DNA of 64,000 nt from Charina bottae (lineage: Eukaryota; Chordata; Lepidosauria; Squamata; Charinaidae): the NCBI GenBank assembly GCA_023362775.1, contig JALMGJ010000006.1:9814501-9878500 (forward strand), written 5' to 3'. The notes under the pieces were generated by a model that was given only the letters and a program-made list of their open reading frames with translations, ran no database searches and was not told the DNA's origin. Made by a program: the position numbers and the translations under genes. Positions 22,001 through 31,200 of the stretch are shown here, piece after piece. Positions within the stretch are counted from its first letter, which is position 1. The number at the start of each line of letters is the position of its first letter.

Positions 22001-24522
22001 GACCGTTTAATGGCTCCCCTGTTTTCCTGAGGCAGGACAATCAGTGCATGCTCTACTCGGTCACTACAGTAGAAGATACTGAACTGCTTTTGGACCTGAG
22101 AGAAAAATGGATGACCCCCATGGCCCTCGTGATGACACTGAAGCGGGCCGGCATGAACATCTTCCCCGCTGAATACTCCACAAAGTTCGTCAGCGTGAAA
22201 AAAAAAGTAAGCAGCGGGGAAATCGTTTCCGGTCAATTCCTGACTTGGCGCGCTCTGTTGGGCTAAGGCGGCGGTGTGGATGCAGCCACTTGGGGTTCTC
22301 TACCATGGTTTAGGATGTTGTGCAAACATCTTCCGCCTCTCCCACAGTTGGAGATTCCTGCATTTTGGCCACTGTTGGAAACAGAACCATGCTATTTGAG
22401 TGGTTGCCTCTAGTTTCTCCTGCCTTCCTGAGATACAGTGGCTCAGCCATCGCAGAGCGTTTGCTTTTTATGACCTTGGGCTACGATGCTCAAGGCGTGT
22501 CATGAGACTTCCCTGCCAATTCAGTTCCCATGCATGTATACACTAGGGAGCAAGCCCCACTGAATCTGGTGGGATTCGCTTCTGATCAACATGTATAGGA
22601 CCACATTGGCCCATCTTGGACATCACATCCATTTCTCCTGCAGAATGTGCTGAAGGTAAACAATATCTCCTTGTTCGCTTTGCCAGGATGATGTGCCAAC
22701 AAGCAGTTGTTTTCTTGATGCAGAGGCATCCACAGAAAAATCCCATATCATCCATCCATCCATCCATCCATCCATCCATCCATCCATCCATCCATCCATC
22801 CATCCTCCTGCATTTTTTAATCCGTTCAATCGTGTCCGATTCTTGGCGACTGCCTGGACAAGTCCCTGCAGTTTTCTTGGCAAGATTTTTGGAAGTGGTT
22901 TGCCATTGCCTCCTTCCTAGGACTGAGACAAAGTGACTGGCCCAAGGTCACCCAGCTGGCTTGGTGCCTAAGGTGGGATTTGTTAGCCCTTCCCAGTAAA
23001 CCAGACAGGAAACACAACTAGATGAACTAAACCTACTTTATTGTAAGGCTACATTAACAGAATCTTGCAAGTCTGAAAGTACAAATCTCCCACCCTCCCT
23101 ATTGATCGCTCGAGTGGTCAAGGCGGGTCTTTCCTAAGTTTCTTCTTTAGACCTCTCTTCACCCTCTTGGACTCCCTTTCCTTTTATCTGATCATTCTCT
23201 AGGCAGCATCTCTTCCCTCTGTCCTTCAAGGTTGCCCTCACATTCCATCACAGGGCTAGAGCTCACGGTCTCCCAGTTTCTAGCCTGATGCCTTAACCAC
23301 TACACCAAACTGGCTCTCATATCAGCATTGAGAGAGAGAAATCAGGGTCAGGCCATGTTCCAGTGTCAAGGTTCATTCACAATTGACCATGGATGTTTTC
23401 ATCTACTTTTTACAGCAACTGCTGGCAGAAATCATGGTTTACCAGCAAATGTCTCTTGTTGCAACCTCTTTCGCCTTTGGCTGGAGCAAGTGGAACCTGC
23501 ATTGCGGAGAGGATAATATGGTCTTTAAGGTATGAGTGAGTAGTGGAACCAGAATCCCTGCTCGGTCTCCACGTTAAATGTAAGCAGGGCTGGCATCAGC
23601 TGGAGGCATCAGATGGCCTCTGCCAAGACCCACACCGTCACTGCAGACTCCCTGGCCGCGTTGGTCCTTGCTGCTGGTGTCTGCTTTCCCCCAAAGGCAG
23701 CAAGGACGGAGGGAGGACTAGCAGCCTTCATCTCCTCCTCTTCTAAAGGAATGGGCAGGACTAGCAAGAGAGAAACTGCTAGGGCAGGGATGGACAACCA
23801 TTTTTAGCCTGGGGACAATGGCCAGTAGCATCGTGTCAGTATTTATTTAAATGATTTATATGGCAGCCTATCTCATCGTGATGACTCTGGGTGGCATACA
23901 GAAGGTTAAAACCAATCAAAATATCACCAATCATCCACATCACCAAGGCTCAACACCCCCCATCCCAACTTACCACAAAAGGCAGCAATAAAGCCAGTCA
24001 AGCAACCAGGGGTGTCCGCAGAGCGTGGTTAAGATAACAAGCTGGTGGCCATCACAATCAAAGTTGGTGGCCAGTGCAATCAAAGCTCTGCCTGTTATTT
24101 CTGTGCGTCGCATGTCACCTTTGCCAGCAAACAACCAACTTTGCCCATTATACCCTCCCATTTTAAAAATGGTTGAACAAACCTGACGGTTCCCTCAGAA
24201 TCTAGCAGAGTGTCCGCCCTCTCTTTCTCTTGTCCAACTGCAGGCCTGTGAACATCTGGCAGGAGAGGAACTAGTCCCAGACGAAGCGTGGGCTCTTTAT
24301 ATGTTCAATGGGCAAAGAGCTCAGAAGCTTGCCATCAACGAAGACAGTGACGTCTTCTCCAAGAACATTGCAGAAGACTCTGAATTCCACTCTACCCTCT
24401 ACCACCTCATTAAAGGTGCTGGGAGCAAAACTGCGATGGACCGAGTCAGACAGAGCAACTACCTGTTCATCGATGCTGTGTACCAATTGCTCCTCACCAC
24501 AAGGGTGCTGACATACTCTTAA
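3903..24522 (+). CDS. DNAI7: DNAI7 (CASC1/CFAP94), 3' twelve coding exons, N-terminus outside window
   Basis: Dynein axonemal intermediate chain 7, a protein of motile cilia and flagella associated with axonemal dynein. Exons: 3903..4004, 4230..4367, 6244..6390, 6896..6999, 7736..8027, 10535..10649, 12614..12777, 16120..16270, 18940..19154, 22036..22206, 23416..23529, 24244..24522. All phases join, giving 1992 nt (663 codons plus stop). The human protein is about 716 residues, so roughly the first 50-80 residues lie to the left. Family landmarks seen: CDGSPDP and [10 protein letters not shown] in exon 2, [10 protein letters not shown] in exon 4, GGVYH and LPPQ in exon 7, [14 protein letters not shown] NMPYQSWEL in exon 9, [10 protein letters not shown] in exon 11, EFHSTLYH and a terminal TRVLTYS. 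Exon 6 is the least certain; the others match what I recall of the vertebrate family. Its neighbour on the opposite strand is IRAG2, as in human. Confidence 0.93.
4230..4367 (+). CDS. DNAI7: DNAI7 coding exon
   Basis: Acceptor GTTTCTCCAG, donor GAA|GTAAGT, 46 codons, phase 0 at both ends. Contains the hallmark [20 protein letters not shown] stretch of the CASC1 N-terminal domain, which I recognise from vertebrate orthologues. Confidence 0.95.
4368..6100. other. DNAI7 intron, nothing recognised
   Basis: AT-rich sequence; a short LINE-like snippet occurs near 5370..5420 (GATCAACACCAATACTTTGA). Open frames at 5370..5820 have no splice context or family match. Confidence 0.6.
6106..6180 (-). mobile_element. 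BovB/RTE-related SINE or LINE tail
   Basis: (TTG)n followed by TCAGTCGTTGAGTCATGTCC and GACTCTTTGTGACCTCATGG, the reverse of the RTE/BovB 3' end. Confidence 0.6.
6244..6390 (+). CDS. DNAI7: DNAI7 coding exon
   Basis: Acceptor GTCTTCCAG, donor AAG|GTAAAC, 49 codons, phase 0 at both ends. Encodes a helical segment starting [17 protein letters not shown] and ending [10 protein letters not shown], typical of the family. Confidence 0.94.
6896..6999 (+). CDS. DNAI7: DNAI7 coding exon
   Basis: Acceptor TCTTTGCAG, donor AAG|GTAGAA, 104 nt, phase 0 to 2. Contains GNMEVV and [10 protein letters not shown], conserved in CASC1. A Tigger-like MITE (7157..7493) sits in the following intron. Confidence 0.92.
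7157..7493. mobile_element. Tigger-like MITE
   Basis: Termini CAGGTAGTCC and GGCTACCTG in inverted orientation, flanked by TA on both sides, the target duplication of Tc1/mariner elements. Internal sequence is TTAAGTGA/CACGTGACC-rich. No transposase. Confidence 0.75.
7736..8027 (+). CDS. DNAI7: DNAI7 coding exon with acidic linker
   Basis: Acceptor CTCCGCCAG, donor ATG|GTAAGG, 292 nt, phase 2 to 0. The first part ([20 protein letters not shown]) is conserved. The second part is a low-complexity Lys/Glu-rich linker ([14 protein letters not shown]) of a kind that varies in length between species. Confidence 0.92.
8118..8250 (-). repeat. Fragment related to the solo LTRs at 22981 and 43323
   Basis: Shares AAGGCTACAT..., ATCTTGCAAG and GAAACTAGGGAGGG with the two better preserved copies. 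Confidence 0.5.
8312..8382. mobile_element. Short hAT-like MITE
   Basis: Inverted ends CAGGGGTGCCAAACTT and GTGGACACCCCTG enclose about 40 bp. Confidence 0.5.
9152..9954. mobile_element. Long variant of the Tigger-like MITE, GC-rich core
   Basis: Ends TAGGTAGTCCTCGAG and CTCAAGGACTACCT pair as inverted repeats. The middle (about 9330..9890) is very GC-rich and open in several frames, but these match nothing and have no splice context. Confidence 0.65.
10535..10649 (+). CDS. DNAI7: DNAI7 candidate coding exon (linker region)
   Basis: Chosen because its phases (0 in, 1 out) are what the neighbouring exons need: acceptor CTATTTGTAG, donor GAA|GTACGT, 115 nt. It encodes a Ser/Arg-rich stretch beginning [14 protein letters not shown], which falls in the poorly conserved linker, so homology does not help. 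A competing open frame covers 10563..10688 and ends exactly at CAG|GTAGTC, the first bases of a Tigger-like MITE, but its phase does not fit the next exon. Confidence 0.5.
10686..11765. mobile_element. Long variant of the Tigger-like MITE (1.08 kb)
   Basis: CAGGTAGTCCTTGCTTAACG at the left and GTGAGGACTACCTG at the right. The interior holds a GC-rich stretch (10850..11430) with a poly-C run at about 11409. The left end supplies a splice-donor-like CAG|GTAGTC next to a DNAI7 exon. Confidence 0.65.
12614..12777 (+). CDS. DNAI7: DNAI7 coding exon
   Basis: Acceptor CCTTTTACAG, donor GAA|GTAATG, 164 nt, phase 1 to 0. Encodes [20 protein letters not shown] and KGWTMVE, recognisable from the CASC1 C-terminal half. 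Confidence 0.9.
13037..13627. mobile_element. Non-autonomous DNA transposon with inverted ends, interrupted
   Basis: TAGGGTGACCAGGTATCTG at the left pairs with CAGATGTCTGGTTGCCCTA at the right. A hAT MITE at 13396..13530 lies inside it. The superfamily is not assigned. Confidence 0.5.
13396..13530. mobile_element. Palindromic hAT MITE, 135 bp
   Basis: Nearly perfect palindrome starting CAGTGTTTCTCAACCTT and ending GGTTGAGGAACACTG, with GCTGGCTGGGGAATTC at the centre. Flanked by the 8-bp duplication TGTTAGAT (13388..13395 and 13531..13538), diagnostic of hAT. Confidence 0.85.
13690..13755. mobile_element. LINE 3' tail fragment
   Basis: (TTTAT)n and TTTAAATTTATCCCCGCCC, as at 2040. Confidence 0.5.
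14168..14573 (-). repeat. Possible solo LTR
   Basis: TGGGTTTATC at one end and ATCCTGACA at the other give TG...CA termini. A minus-strand AATAAA lies within (TTTATT at about 14223). No target duplication was seen, so the assignment is tentative. Confidence 0.35.
15220..15475 (+). mobile_element. tRNA-derived SINE, family B
   Basis: GGTTAAGGCACCAGGCTAG and GTGAGTTCTAGTCCC resemble A and B boxes. The body has CAATGGCAAACCACTTCC. Short AGCA and TCAA repeats follow at 15485..15533. Confidence 0.7.
16120..16270 (+). CDS. DNAI7: DNAI7 coding exon
   Basis: Acceptor TTGCCCAAAG, donor AAG|GTGTGA, 151 nt, phase 0 to 1. Begins [12 protein letters not shown], continuing the KGWTMVE of the previous exon, and ends [14 protein letters not shown]. 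Confidence 0.9.
16408..16552. mobile_element. Palindromic hAT MITE copy
   Basis: Same family as 13396: GTTCCTCGACCTTGGCAAC at the left and GTCGAGGAACGCTG at the right, arms meeting near 16483. Confidence 0.7.
16608..18147. mobile_element. Penelope-like element fragments, head-to-head inverted pair
   Basis: A minus-strand fragment (coding 17408..16818) and a plus-strand fragment (coding 17482..18018) of the same Penelope family meet near 17420. Each encodes the GIY-YIG endonuclease part ([20 protein letters not shown]). The RT domain is missing from both. A 13-bp direct repeat TTCCTGTTCCAGG flanks the pair (16595..16607 and 18148..18160), so the two halves appear to have entered together. It lies in the DNAI7 intron before exon 18940. 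Confidence 0.85.
16688..16721 (-). ncRNA. Hammerhead-ribozyme-like motif in Penelope terminus
   Basis: On the - strand: CTGAAGA, stem GCTCCTT/AAGGAGC with loop GGAT, then GAAAC and GTT. This fits the hammerhead core CUGANGA-stem II-GAAA with a minimal palindromic stem III (ACGU). Activity is inferred only. Confidence 0.6.
18115..18148 (+). ncRNA. Hammerhead-ribozyme-like motif in Penelope terminus
   Basis: Mirror copy of 16688..16721. CTGAAGA at 18115, a perfect seven-pair stem II (18123..18129 with 18134..18140), GAAAC at 18141 and GTT at 18146. Confidence 0.6.
18940..19154 (+). CDS. DNAI7: DNAI7 coding exon
   Basis: Acceptor ATGTGTAAG after a long pyrimidine tract, donor AAG|GTACGT, 215 nt, phase 1 to 0. 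Contains [27 protein letters not shown] and [11 protein letters not shown], a well conserved block of the family. Confidence 0.93.
19155..21230. other. DNAI7 intron, nothing firm
   Basis: Contains a weak hAT-like inverted stretch near 20270..20335 (AATTCCCAGAATGC / AATTCTGGGTTTTG) but no exon. Confidence 0.5.
21235..21340 (-). mobile_element. LINE 3' tail fragment
   Basis: ACCACCCATCTCCCCC and GGGGGACTCTGGGCGGCTTA, in the orientation of the copy at 2040. A Tigger-like MITE follows directly. Confidence 0.6.
21347..21707. mobile_element. Tigger-like MITE
   Basis: CTGGTAGTCCTCTACTTATG at the left and AAGTCGAGGACTGCCTG at the right, with TA next to both ends. Confidence 0.7.
22036..22206 (+). 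CDS. DNAI7: DNAI7 coding exon
   Basis: Acceptor TGAGGCAG, donor AAA|GTAAGC, 57 codons, phase 0 at both ends. Contains [20 protein letters not shown]. The exon ends in a run of nine A just before the donor, a spot where indel errors would be easy. Confidence 0.93.
22744..22805. repeat. (CATC)n microsatellite
   Basis: About 15 tandem CATC units. It reads as long open frames in several phases, which are artefacts of the repeat. Confidence 0.95.
22809..23321 (-). mobile_element. Family B SINE split by a solo LTR
   Basis: The reverse orientation body (GAAGTGGTTTGCCATTGCC) is at 22890 and the tRNA-like head (CCTTAACCACTACACCAAAC) at 23290. The LTR at 22981..23252 separates them. Confidence 0.75.
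22981..23252 (-). mobile_element. Solo LTR inside a SINE
   Basis: 272 bp with TG...CA ends. The minus strand carries the AATAAA signal (TTTATT at about 23038). Related to the copy at 43323. The flanking 5-mers GGATT and GGGCT are only roughly alike. Confidence 0.65.
23416..23529 (+). CDS. DNAI7: DNAI7 coding exon
   Basis: Acceptor TTTTTACAG, donor AAG|GTATGA, 38 codons, phase 0 at both ends. Contains [13 protein letters not shown] and ends MVFK. Confidence 0.93.
23838..23960 (-). mobile_element. Diverged LINE 3' tail fragment
   Basis: TATTTATTTAAATGATTTATATGG... then GACTCTGGGTGGCATAC, a degraded version of the tail at 2040. Confidence 0.5.
24244..24522 (+). CDS. DNAI7: DNAI7 terminal coding exon
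   Basis: Acceptor CCAACTGCAG, 92 codons, then TAA at 24520..24522. Starts [19 protein letters not shown], contains [11 protein letters not shown] and ends TRVLTYS, the conserved C-terminus. A polyadenylation signal AATAAA follows at about 24574, with an A-rich stretch at 24625..24645. Confidence 0.95.
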   Translation, partial: ACEHLAGEELVPDEAWALYMFNGQRAQKLAINEDSDVFSKNIAEDSEFHSTLYHLIKGAGSKTAMDRVRQSNYLFIDAVYQLLLTTRVLTYS

Positions 24523-25021
24523 TACGCCAAAAGCTGCTTAAGAACTTTATTGAGTTCGAAGACACTCCCGTCAATAAAAATAATAGGTGGAAGAGATCAC
24601 ATTTCACACATTTTTTTTCAACAAAAAAATAAAAATAAAATAAATACTCATAAGCCATTTATGGATAGACTACGTGAAGTTTCTTAAAATATATTTTGTT
24701 TCTATAAGCTCTTTGGTAAGATTTTTGGGGGGGAGAGAAGGGAGGAGAGGGAAAGACTTGCAAAAAAAAAAAAAGTAGTTGGGGTCACTTGGAAGATCTA
24801 TTTGCTTGGCCAGAAAAGAATGAATTGCATTTTGCTTCTGAACTGCATGGCCCCAAATTATTAACAGAAATATTAGGTGTCACATTCAAGTTGCATTTTT
24901 TCCTACATTCAGAAACTTGAAGTGTGATGAAGCTAAAACGCTTGATCTGTGCGCTAGATTGTTCGATTTAAGACTACATGCTGAACAGGCACTAGGAAAA
25001 TCCATTCTGAATACTGGTGAG
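24523..25021. other. Convergent 3' regions of DNAI7 and IRAG2
   Basis: 499 bp separate the two stop codons. On the + strand AATAAA occurs at about 24574. On the - strand the nearest AATAAA I can see (TTTATT on +) is at 24546..24551. If that signal is used, the 3' ends of the two transcripts overlap. No other gene is visible. Confidence 0.6.
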
Positions 25022-25265
25022 CTATACAGGTGCTGGTCCTTGGTGGAGAAGGCGAGTGTATGGCCACAAGAGCTTCTGTACTGAGGTCCACGCACTCCCA
25101 GTGCCATCAGAAGTTGCTACCACAGGTTGTTGGAAGGAAAATCCCATGAAAAAAGTTACAAGGACAGCGAAGAACACAACCGCAACGACAGAGATCCAGA
25201 GGGCTTTGCTAGTCCAGCGGAAGGAAGTCCTAAGAGGGGAGGCCCAAGAACATACTCTCGTACAC
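25022..25265 (-). CDS. IRAG2: IRAG2 terminal exon: transmembrane tail anchor
   Basis: Acceptor CTTCCTGCAG, 244 nt, phase 2 in, stop TAG at 25024..25022. Encodes [18 protein letters not shown], a hydrophobic span from ALWISVAV to TFFMGF, then about 35 residues ending [17 protein letters not shown]. The frame is set by the preceding exon. JAW1 has been described as a KASH-type protein, whose extreme C-terminus binds SUN proteins; here the last four residues are P-A-P-V. Confidence 0.93.
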
Positions 25266-28200
25266 CTGCAGGAAGAGAAAAAAGCATGGAAAAGTAGACA
25301 TTGAGTCCTTCATCCAAGATCTACATTCAATGGCAATTCACACACTCAAAGGTATTGACCCGTACTACAAAAAACTAAACTTCCTCAGGGAAAAATAATA
25401 CGTAACGAAGACCTGTGGAGTGTGCTTTATTTTCATTTCTAACACTTGAGTTTTCAAAGAAGTTTTAATAGAACTGCTGCCAACATTTCCTGAAGTCCTA
25501 GGCATGGGTGCACCTCTCCCAGCCTTGTTAGGACTCCCAGCCTGCTATCCAGCACCCCTGGGCAGGATGGCCACATGATGGGTGCTGGGGAACGTTCAGA
25601 AACATCTGGAAAGCTGTGCCATGTCCCCAGAGGATAGGATGCCAGGGAATTGGAGCCTAAGCAGGAGAAGCTAGAATCTTTGCATAGCATCAACATACTA
25701 CGATAGAACGATTCAACATTTCTAGACTTTCTTGACTCTCCTACTTTAGAAGGCTGCAAGAAAAAGGGTTCCCCTTTTTAAAAATATTTCCAGCACATTG
25801 TTCTCCACACATGGACACAAGAAAATACTGTGGGCTATAATTACAAACACAGAAACAATGGCAGCAAATGAATAGCATCTCAAATAATTAATCAATAGAG
25901 AGAAGGGAGACCACAAGTGCTTAAAACCTCTGGGGGCTAGTCAGGGAAGGGCAAATGTGTATTTCCTTGGGGAGGCAGCTCCATAATTGTAGAGCAAAAG
26001 CTCAGAAGAGGCTGTCCCTGTGTCCCTGTGCCAGAGGTTAAGTGTACCTGTGTTTGAGCCTTCTAAGGTGGTCCCTGGTCTTATGTGAAGAAAGACACTA
26101 GAAGCTCTCCTAGACCACAACCAACGATCTATCAGATCCACAGCAACCAACTCAATGCTTCTGAGAGACCAACTGGTAGGGCACAAATGCAACAGGGCAC
26201 ACTCTGTGTTGCTTCTCTGTAACTTGTATTCAGTGACATACATGCTCTAAAGCTGAAGGTAACGTAGAGTCATGCATGACTAATAGCTACTGGAAACTTT
26301 CTCTTCCACTCATCTGTCTTCAAATTCCCCATCCTTCTAAAGGGAACTACGAGGAAGCAACCATCCCTACATCGTGTAGAAGCCATTTCATAAACTAATA
26401 TGAACCATCAGATGAACTTAATGTCATGACTCCTGAATTTTCAGCCAAATCTGTTTTGTTGCAAAGCCCCCAGTGTTGGTATTACAGGAGGGAAATCCTT
26501 GCCTTCGAAACAGCTCCTGTGAACAGATGGGTATTGTGTGGTTGCTCTTGAGAATCAATTATCTGTGTTATGTCCTTCCCAGTCTCCAGGGTCCCGTGGA
26601 CAAATCACTGGTTCTTCTCTGCAGAACTGTGACCTATTAGCGTCTACTCTGGAAGTCCCTTAGTGTTTCCTGCATGAATCCTTACTCCAGATGCAGGAGA
26701 AATGCATAGCATCTAAGGCGGTGTTTCTCAACCTCGGCAACTTGAAGATGGGTGGACTTCAACTCTCAGAATTCCCCAGCCAGCATTGCTGGCTGGGGAG
26801 TTCTGGGAGTTGAAGTCCACCCATCTTCAAGTTGCCGAGGTTGAGAAACACTGATCTAAGGCCTGCCGATAAATCACTGCTACTGCCTCCAATCCAACAA
26901 ATTAGCACTTCCAAATTTCTTCCCCACGTTCCCACAATGCATTTGTCTTGTTTCGTTCCTTCTGTACTTACAGTGAGCGCAGCCCCCATTTAGATGTATT
27001 GCTTTCTTTTTCACACAGCGTTTGTGCTTTACTTCCCTGGATCTCTGGAGCTGCCATTTGCAGAAGAGTAGTCCTGTAAGGAGTGATTTGGACATTCTGG
27101 GTTTAAAAGCCCCCTGCTCATCTAGAATGCTTCTAGACTGACTTCTTGATAAAAGCTTCACCAGAGTCCCGATTCACCTCCCTTATTCTTTGACCACATG
27201 GGACAAATCTGCCTTCTGGGTTTAGAGAAATTGGTGGCTTCGAGGGAAGAAGCTTCCAACTTTGGGGCAGCAGGAGGAAAGATTGAGACTCACTCTAATT
27301 CAGGTTGCTCTTCCTCAGACTCTGTCCAGGAAGTCGAGCTAATGAACCGCTGTAGCAATGGCCGTTTTTCTCCTTGTTTGGTTCCTTTTAGACTCCTAAT
27401 GGCAGAAGAATCAAACAGGCTTTCTTTAAAAAGAAATTTTGTTGGCTTTTTTCATTGAACACCCCCCCCAAAAAATAAAGCAAAGTATCATGACAGAGAG
27501 AGAGAGAGAGAGAGAGAAAGCAAGCATATATTTACTGATACATACAGGTAGTCCTTGACTTACAGCCACAATTGGGAAGTTCAGTCGCTAAGTGATATGG
27601 TGTTAAGTGAGATATCATGTGATTGCACCCGATGTTATGACCTTTTTTGCTGCGGTTGTTAAGCGAATCACATGGTCATTAAGTCAATCTGGCTTCCCCC
27701 ATTGGTTTTGCTTGTTGGAAGCCGGCTGGGGAGGTTGCAAATGGCGAGCGTGTGACCCCGGGATGCTGCAACCATTGCAAATACATGCCGGTTGCCAAGC
27801 GCCTGAATTTTGACCACGTGACTGCGTGGACACGGCAATGGCCATAAGTGTGAGGACTGGCCACAAGTCACTTTTTTCAGCGCCGTCGTAACTTCAAATG
27901 GTCACTAAATGAATGGTCGTAAGTCGAGGACTACCTGTATACAGATGTAAAAGTTCTACATAAGCATTTCAATTCTTCAGGGTCCTGCAGAACTGAACCA
28001 ACAGCTTAGGGATGAATCCTTACAATGGAGATTGGCTATGGATGATAACAAGGAAATACAGCTTCCATCAAACAAAGGTGGTGGTTGTTGTGGCACAACC
28101 GACTGCCATCATTAAGTTCACAGACTGCCACTGAAACTGGATGGGAAGCGTGCTGGGGGCTTGGGAGGAGTACTTTCAAACCAGAGGACAGTATTTCCAG

Positions 28201-31200
28201 AGATATACAGTACCAGCAAGGGAATTTCTCCCCTCCTATAATTCAACTCAGTGTTGAATAATAGCTAACCATTTTTCCATGGGTAACTCTGGTTCATCCC
28301 CTTTTCCTACTAGTCTGCAATTTCTTTTTTAAAAATGCAGTAAAAGTCGTATGTATCTTTCCGCATGTTTTTTCCTAACATGCACATCTTGCGTGCAACT
28401 TTGCCTAAACTCTTTTCGTCTAATACGCTACATTTTTGTCCACCGCATTCAGTGCATATCGGCATTTCTATGCACACTTTTCCTTAACATGCTTTCTTTC
28501 ATGGGCAAACTGCATATGAGATCTGTGTTCTACCTGATTTCAATTCATATATTGACCCAAATGTGCAAAACTAAGCCAGTTCCCATCCAGATGTGAAGTA
28601 CATGAATTTCTCCCTCGTCCCTTGGTCAAAGAAGCTCCATTGGAAGAGCATGGCATGGTGGATTACTGCAGCTGTGATACAACACATCTGGAGGAAACCT
28701 GGTCAGGGAAGTTTGTTCTGTAGCTATCTTATGTGTGCACGCATACACAAATACACAGTGCCATACGTACCAACTTGAGCGTCTGTTGAATTTATCATTC
28801 CTGTTGGTTCCATTGGTTTCGTTCAACTGAGCCTTTGTAGAATAGGGAAAGAGAGAGGTCACCATCTACACACAACTAATAAGGAACTATCAGTACTGGG
28901 AAACACCTACATACCAGTTGCAAAAAAGTGACTGCATTTCCATTACTGTTCCTAGGCAAGGTTGCAGTGCTAACTCTGCGTAGTGATGAAGGCTACACAA
29001 AACAAGAAATACTACTTGATCGGTTAGGCATTCCACATCCCGCAAGAGCCCTGGGGTTCTTCTATGCAAAAGGTGGGACTTGCGTGAAACAAAGCAGAGC
29101 TTCTGAACAGATTTAAGACGTCTGCATGGAGTTCAGCACTGATCTCACGAATGGATACTCATCACTGAACAGGATATACCATAAAAACTCTACATGGCTC
29201 AAATCCTGGGCCCAATTCGCTTTTCTATATCCAGCCTCTCTTATTATTGTTATGAATAGTACAAATAAAAAGACAGAGAAGAACACACAGTGGCCCTTTT
29301 CTGCAAGAGGAACTTCGCTCATCTGGGCCACATAAAGTATGGCATCCAAGTGAAAGTTCCAAGCAACGTACCATAATAGTTAATGGGAGCATCAAAAGAG
29401 AAGAAGGTCCACAGATTTCTGCCAGTGAAAGGATTACATTTTCCACCCAATTCCTCAGCAACTATTTAACTGTTTAATGAAATGTATTCTGCACTTTTCC
29501 ATTAACAAAAGTGCCAGAAGCAACTAATGATCAAATGCAGAAAAAACAAAGTTACAAATATTTAGCAATCTCCAAAGGAATACATGGTTCTGGCTACCAT
29601 ATATCCATCTTTCAATTTAAAAATGAGATTATCCTAACTCCTGCAGAAACTCAGTTATTTGGGGTATTTGTAATTCGATCTGCAGGGTCAATATTTGTCA
29701 TTCAATAATTTTGTTCACACTTAAGTAAGTCGTGTTTTTGGAGAGAGATTTAGACTAGGAATTGGTTGGCAAATGAATAAATAGCACAGATAAAAGGATA
29801 AAGCAATGCACAGGTACTTTCCTTGTTGATTTTTTTTTACTTACAACTAACTTGAATTTCCTGGTTAAGCATACAGTTTTTTCAAAGTCCTATAGATCAG
29901 GGTATTTAGTGCATCTTATCTCCTTCCTCAGACACACCAATTTATTTCTACACTTAGTGAAGCCAGTGAAAGCAGAACTTTCTCAATTGCATCTAAAGGT
30001 TCACTAGAAATATGAATTCAAATTTGGAGCTTGTGTTTTATTCCAGATGAGAGAGTGTGTGCAAATGAACTATTATTTCAAAGTAACTTAAGTAACTCAT
30101 GATAAACATGGAAATGTACTTTTCCATTTTTCAAGATTAACATTTAACGTATCTTTCTGAAACCCAGATGGTTGTTTCTTTGATTTACCAGCAATGTGGG
30201 ACTTAACAGATGAGCATATTACATGTGTTTATATATCTATCTATCTGAACTCGTAAATATTTTTTGATACCAGAATGAAATGCCATAAAGACATTTAAAT
30301 TTGCATGAACTATTTGCACACTACTTTATATCCATCAATTTACTTCAGTGAGTTATGTAGGAAAAAAAGGGCAAAAAAGAATCAAAAATCCAACTCTCAG
30401 GTGGGAACCTGGTTCTGTGATTCACTGGAAACCATTGTCACCCCTCTGTTTTTGAGTTTTAACCACATATTAATTACACTTGCAACACTTGCTGTCGCCA
30501 TCTCATGAACTACAATCTAGAAAGAGCACAAATACAGAATTCTGTTGGGCATTAAGAAGAGCAATTTGAGAAAACCTAAGGAGTGTGAATGGAAAAGATC
30601 TGGCCACAAAATATTCGAAGTTCAAGATGTTCTGCAAGAAAGTGGTGCCAGTTTTCAGTGACGTAACTGGAACTTTCAGGACTTGGTTTGTGCATTTTGC
30701 AAGGCTGCAAAGGGGGGAAAGGAAAGGAAATGCAAGAAAGAAGAGCTCAAAAACATCACAATTTGATTACTAAGGCAGGGCACAGCACAGACAAGAGTGC
30801 AGAAGGCAAGACGCTTGTAACACTTGTACCTTGAGAGAACCAGAGAGTTTTTTAATTGACGACTCTTCTGAAAGTGCAAGAGAAGAGGAAGAATATACAT
30901 TAATCCAGCGAGCAAGGGCTTCAACAGAATTCGAAGAGATATTGAGAGGCCCGTAAGAGAGCAATCTCAGTGGCTTGGTCTGGATTTGGCGGGGAGTGAA
31001 TTGGTTTGGAGAAGATGTCCAGACTGGGCTCACCTCTTCATTTGCTTGCCTTTCCTTGGATGCCCCTGCCTGGCACGGCAAGTGAAGACCAAGAGTTTAA
31101 GAGATCAGAAACAACCCCTCCCTACCATGACATCTGCCCAAAGATGTCATGGTAACTTCCAACGCCAGTTCTACCAAGAGGGTACCCATAAACAGAAGAA

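Noticed and set aside
22543..22936. Open frames with repeated Met-Asp-Gly-Trp or Ile-His-Pro-Ser
   Set aside because: They are translations of the CATC microsatellite in several phases.
25022..25265. Apparent frameshift in the last IRAG2 exon, where one frame reads VYESM and another SWASPLRTS
   Set aside because: The phase of the preceding exon (26972..27073) selects the second frame through to the membrane anchor, so no shift is needed.
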